NCBI GenBank assembly: GCA_002440625.1
Contig: DJUV01000258.1
Coordinates: 1 to 8,325, forward strand
Source of the DNA: Rhodobacteraceae bacterium UBA6273
GTDB taxonomy: Bacteria; Pseudomonadota; Alphaproteobacteria; Rhodobacterales; Rhodobacteraceae
Length of the DNA: 8,325 nt
Reading direction: 5' to 3'
The stretch's first letter is position 1. Every line of letters starts with the position of its first letter. The position numbers were made by a program, and so were the translations under genes. The notes under the pieces are model-generated. The model did not search any database, was not told the origin of the DNA, and worked only from the letters and a program-made list of their open reading frames with translations. Positions 6,041-8,325 of the stretch are shown here, piece after piece.

Positions 6041-6715
6041 ATGAGATATGTGAAATGGACCTTCCTGACGCTCATCGCGCTGATCGTCATCGGCTTTCTG
6101 CACTACACCCTGCCGCAGCATGACATCGTGCGGGTGGTGAACACCTATCAGGAAAGGCAGGATCTGGGCGACTGGACCCGCATCTTCTGGTCGACGCCCG
6201 ATGATCAGTCGGGGACGCTGACCAACCGTGACGTGCAGTTCATTTCGACCGTCATGCCGAACGGCAAGCCGATGGTCTACCGGAACGAGGATACCGGCTG
6301 GAACTGGCCGCCCTATTTCAAGTTCGACACGGCGAGCCTTCAGACCCAGGCCGATGACCTGAAGTCCACCGCCGAGGCGCCGAAATGGGCGGTCGTCACC
6401 CATTACGGCTGGCGCAATCCCTACATTTCCGCCTTTCCGAACGCGGTGACGATCAGGCCGGTGGCGGGGCCGGACGTGACCATCATCCCGTGGTTCAACA
6501 TCTTCTTCCTCGGCATCCTCCTGCTCGCCGGGCTGATGATCCGCCGCATGTGGCTCCAGTTCCGCGAACGCTCCATCGACCCGGTGATCGAGGATATGGG
6601 CGAAGCATGGGACGGGGTCGAGGCGCATGCCGATGCGGCGGGGGCGCAGGCGCGCGGCGTCTGGGGCCGTTTCACCGCCTGGCTCGACACCTGGAAGGGC
6701 AAGCCGCGAGTTTGA
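6041..6715 (+). CDS. DUF1523 family membrane protein
   Basis: The 224-aa product opens with a transmembrane segment (about residues 5-23) and has a second one at about 151-168. The 125 residues between them are probably periplasmic. The sequence matches my recollection of DUF1523: MRYVKWTF start, LPQHDIVRVVNTY, NRDVQFI, VYRNEDTGWNWPPYFKFD, APKWAVVTHYGWRNPYISAFPN, then RRMWLQFRERSIDPVIED after the second helix. The cytosolic C-terminal 55 residues are Ala/Trp-rich and helical. GAGG at 6032-6035, overlapping the preceding stop, lies 5 bases before the ATG. The family has no known function. In this operon it could present a periplasmic domain linked to the cytosolic AAA ATPase and partners. It is the last gene of the presumed operon, with a 93-base gap after it. 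Confidence 0.93.
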   Translation: MRYVKWTFLTLIALIVIGFLHYTLPQHDIVRVVNTYQERQDLGDWTRIFWSTPDDQSGTLTNRDVQFISTVMPNGKPMVYRNEDTGWNWPPYFKFDTASLQTQADDLKSTAEAPKWAVVTHYGWRNPYISAFPNAVTIRPVAGPDVTIIPWFNIFFLGILLLAGLMIRRMWLQFRERSIDPVIEDMGEAWDGVEAHADAAGAQARGVWGRFTAWLDTWKGKPRV

Positions 6716-6727
6716 CCGGATGGTCAA
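6712..6727. promoter_or_regulatory. Inverted repeat overlapping the DUF1523 stop codon
   Basis: TTGACC (6712-6717) and GGTCAA (6722-6727) form a perfect 6-bp dyad with a 4-base centre GGAT. The TTGA...TCAA ends recall CRP/FNR-type operators, but the spacing (8 bases between the half-site tetramers rather than 6) does not fit an FnrL box. There is no T-run after it, so a terminator is doubtful. It could be an operator for deoC or chance. Confidence 0.3.
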
Positions 6728-6747
6728 CAATCTGATTGCCGGCAGAG

Positions 6748-6777
6748 GCGACAGAGGCTAGCCTTGCGCGTTATGAT
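6748..6777 (+). promoter_or_regulatory. Possible promoter of deoC
   Basis: TATGAT at 6772-6777 matches the sigma-70 -10 consensus at five of six positions. GCGACA at 6748-6753, 18 bases upstream, is a weak -35 match (GACA conserved). Transcription would start near 6784, leaving a leader of about 25 bases before the ATG at 6809. The position also argues against the upstream TTG at 6764 and ATG at 6773 as starts. Confidence 0.35.
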
Positions 6778-6797
6778 CCCGGCAACAGCCAAAGCCC

Positions 6798-6805
6798 GAG
6801 GTGAT
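6798..6805 (+). promoter_or_regulatory. Shine-Dalgarno deciding the deoC start
   Basis: GAGGTGAT matches the complement of the 16S rRNA tail (AGGAGGTGAT) and ends 3 bases before the ATG at 6809, with 7 bases between GAGG and the ATG. No comparable site precedes the TTG at 6764 or the ATG at 6773. Confidence 0.65.
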
Positions 6806-6808
6806 GCG

Positions 6809-7783
6809 ATGCCTGCCGACGCAATGGCCCACGGCCAGAACAGCCCCCGCAACACCGGCGTGCCCCTTCAGGCCGACTGGTTCGATCATGTCGCCGTCAA
6901 TACACCTGCCGCTGAACGGCGCGCGGCGACGCTGACCACGCGGCGGACGGTGAAGAAGGAATGGCAGGCGGCCTGGCTCGTCAATGCGATCCGCTGCATC
7001 GACCTCACCACGCTCGCCGGGGACGATACCGAAGACCGGGTGCGCCGGCTCTGCGCCAAGGCGGCGCGGCCCTTGGCCGATCACATTCTTGCCGGGCTGG
7101 GGCTGGACCGCCTGACCACCGGCGCCGTCTGCGTCTATCCGACGATGGTGTCCGCTGCCGTGAAGGCCCTTCGCGGCACCGGCATCCCCGTCGCCTCGGT
7201 CGCCACCGGTTTTCCGGCGGGGCTGATGCCCCTCGACCTGCGCCTAGCCGAGATCCGCTACGCGGTCGATCAGGGCGCCGATGAGATCGACATCGTCATC
7301 ACCCGCGCCCATGTCCTCGACGGCGACTGGACCGCGCTTTACGACGAGGTCGCGGCGATGCGCGCGGCTTGCGGGGCCGCGCATCTGAAGGCGATCCTCG
7401 CGACCGGCGACCTGAAGACCCTGCGCAATGTCTACAAGGCGTCGATGGTCGCCATGCAGGCGGGGGCGGATTTCATCAAGACCTCGACCGGGAAAGAGGG
7501 CGTGAATGCCACGCTGCCGGTGTCCTTGGTCATGGCCCGCGCGCTTCGGGACTACGGCGCGCGGACCGGATTTCGCATCGGCTTCAAGCCGGCGGGGGGC
7601 ATGAAATCGGCCAAGGACGCCATCGCCTGGCAGATCCTGATGAAGGAGGAGCTGGGCAACGACTGGCTCCGCCCCGACCTTTTCCGCCTCGGCGCCTCTT
7701 CCATGCTTGCCGATATCGAGCGGCAGTTGGAACATCACATCACCGGGCGCTACGCCGCCTCTTCGCGTCATGCGCTGGCCTGA
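6809..7783 (+). CDS. deoC: Deoxyribose-phosphate aldolase
   Basis: DeoC splits 2-deoxy-D-ribose 5-phosphate into glyceraldehyde 3-phosphate and acetaldehyde in the cytosol, the last step of deoxynucleoside breakdown. From the ATG at 6809 the protein has 324 residues. The family's active site is clear: FIKTSTGKE with the Schiff-base lysine at residue 224, GFKPAGG with the second lysine at 260, and EIDIVI with the catalytic Asp at 161. These correspond to E. coli Lys167, Lys201 and Asp102. About 60 extra N-terminal residues compared with the E. coli enzyme (259 aa) are typical of the longer DeoC form. A TTG at 6764 would add 15 residues, but the Shine-Dalgarno at 6798-6805 and the possible -10 box inside that extension favour 6809. 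An aldehyde dehydrogenase follows after 33 bases, fitting joint disposal of acetaldehyde. Confidence 0.97.
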   Translation: MPADAMAHGQNSPRNTGVPLQADWFDHVAVNTPAAERRAATLTTRRTVKKEWQAAWLVNAIRCIDLTTLAGDDTEDRVRRLCAKAARPLADHILAGLGLDRLTTGAVCVYPTMVSAAVKALRGTGIPVASVATGFPAGLMPLDLRLAEIRYAVDQGADEIDIVITRAHVLDGDWTALYDEVAAMRAACGAAHLKAILATGDLKTLRNVYKASMVAMQAGADFIKTSTGKEGVNATLPVSLVMARALRDYGARTGFRIGFKPAGGMKSAKDAIAWQILMKEELGNDWLRPDLFRLGASSMLADIERQLEHHITGRYAASSRHALA

Positions 7784-7816
7784 TCCGGCCGGCAGAGACA
7801 GGAAAGCAAAAGCCCC

Positions 7817-8325
7817 ATGCCGAGCGTGAGCGACATTCTTCAGACGATGGATTACGGCCCCGCGCCGGAGGCGACGGGCGAGGTCACGGCCTGGCTGAAG
7901 GCGCGCGGCTCCTTCGGCCATTTCATCGACGGGGCCTTCACCAAGCCCGGACAAAGCTTCACAACATCGAACCCCGCCACCGGCGAAGCCTTGGCCAAGG
8001 TCGCCCAAGGCTCCGCCGAAGACATCGCCGCCGCCGTCAAATCCGCCCGCGCCGCGCAACCCGGCTGGGCGAAGCTTCCGGGCCATGAGCGCGCGAAATG
8101 GCTCTACGCCATCGCCCGCCATATCCAGAAGCGCGAACGCTTCCTTTCCGTGCTTGAGACGCTCGACAACGGCAAGCCGATCCGCGAGACGCGCGACATC
8201 GACATCCCCCTTGTCGCCCGCCATTTCTACCACCACGCCGGCTGGGCCGAGATGCTGGCCGACGAATTCCCCGGTGCTGCGCCGGTCGGTGTCTGCGGCC
8301 AGATCATCCCGTGGAACTTCCCGCT
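7817..8325 (+). CDS. Aldehyde dehydrogenase, N-terminal part (cut by window end)
   Basis: An open frame starts at the ATG at 7817 (AGGAAAG at 7800-7806 upstream) and runs off the right edge after 169 codons. The order of conserved pieces is that of NAD(P)-dependent aldehyde dehydrogenases: FIDGAFTKPGQSFTTSNPATGEALAKV, then AWLYAIARHIQKR-like helix, LETLDNGKPIRETRDIDIP, HFYHHAGWAE, and finally GQIIPWNFP with the oxyanion-hole Asn at residue 167. The catalytic Cys and Glu lie beyond the window. It follows deoC by 33 bases and is probably cotranscribed. The likely substrate is acetaldehyde from DeoC, giving acetate, as inferred from context. In Rhodobacteraceae a second aldehyde dehydrogenase often follows, which cannot be checked here. 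Confidence 0.95.
   Translation, partial: MPSVSDILQTMDYGPAPEATGEVTAWLKARGSFGHFIDGAFTKPGQSFTTSNPATGEALAKVAQGSAEDIAAAVKSARAAQPGWAKLPGHERAKWLYAIARHIQKRERFLSVLETLDNGKPIRETRDIDIPLVARHFYHHAGWAEMLADEFPGAAPVGVCGQIIPWNFP

Noticed and set aside
6712..6727. FnrL binding site at the TTGA...TCAA dyad
   Set aside because: FNR-type boxes have 6 bases between TTGA and TCAA; here there are 8. I kept it only as an unassigned inverted repeat.
6739..6748. GCCGGCAGAG present here and again at 7788-7797, before deoC and before the aldehyde dehydrogenase
   Set aside because: Ten bases of GC-rich sequence can recur by chance and the flanks differ. There is no symmetry or spacing that suggests an operator.
7244..8236. 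330-codon open frame on the - strand across deoC and aldehyde dehydrogenase
   Set aside because: It spans two confidently identified + strand genes and has a Gly/Arg/Ala-biased translation typical of an antisense shadow.

Overview
The window is GC-rich DNA with every recognisable gene on the + strand, packed with stop/start overlaps. Codon use, a DUF1523 membrane protein, a deoC-aldehyde dehydrogenase pair and a typical intergenic hairpin element suggest an alphaproteobacterium of the Rhodobacteraceae (Rhodobacter/Paracoccus/Defluviimonas-like). This placement rests on recognition from memory, not on a search.

Layout. Positions 1-228 hold the C-terminal end of a helical protein that starts outside the window. 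It abuts a small two-helix membrane protein (229-705), which overlaps a soluble 375-aa protein of unknown function (692-1819). A strong GC hairpin (1825-1843) separates these from a 645-aa protein with a C-terminal AAA ATPase domain (1889-3826). Next come two hairpins, a DUF559-type nuclease-fold gene (3960-4406) and two more hairpins. The last of these runs into the start of a 451-aa conserved protein of unknown function (4403-5758). That gene overlaps a 92-aa two-helix membrane protein (5755-6033), followed 7 bases later by a DUF1523 membrane protein (6041-6715). After a 93-base gap with a possible promoter, a separate catabolic unit begins: deoxyribose-phosphate aldolase deoC (6809-7783) and the start of an aldehyde dehydrogenase (7817 to the edge).

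How the genes may work together. The first six kilobases look like one long operon. It combines an AAA ATPase, two soluble proteins of unknown function and three small membrane proteins, which suggests an ATP-driven process at the inner membrane whose task I cannot name. Two stretches look like later additions. One is the 229-691 segment, which has lower GC and is bounded by a 32-base direct repeat duplicating the start of the next gene. The other is the hairpin-flanked DUF559 cassette between the AAA gene and the 451-aa gene. The deoC-aldehyde dehydrogenase pair would split deoxyribose 5-phosphate and oxidise the resulting acetaldehyde.

No tRNA, rRNA, CRISPR array or canonical transposase was seen. 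The only stretches without a gene are short (69, 133, 7, 93 and 33 bases), and each is described below where it holds something.
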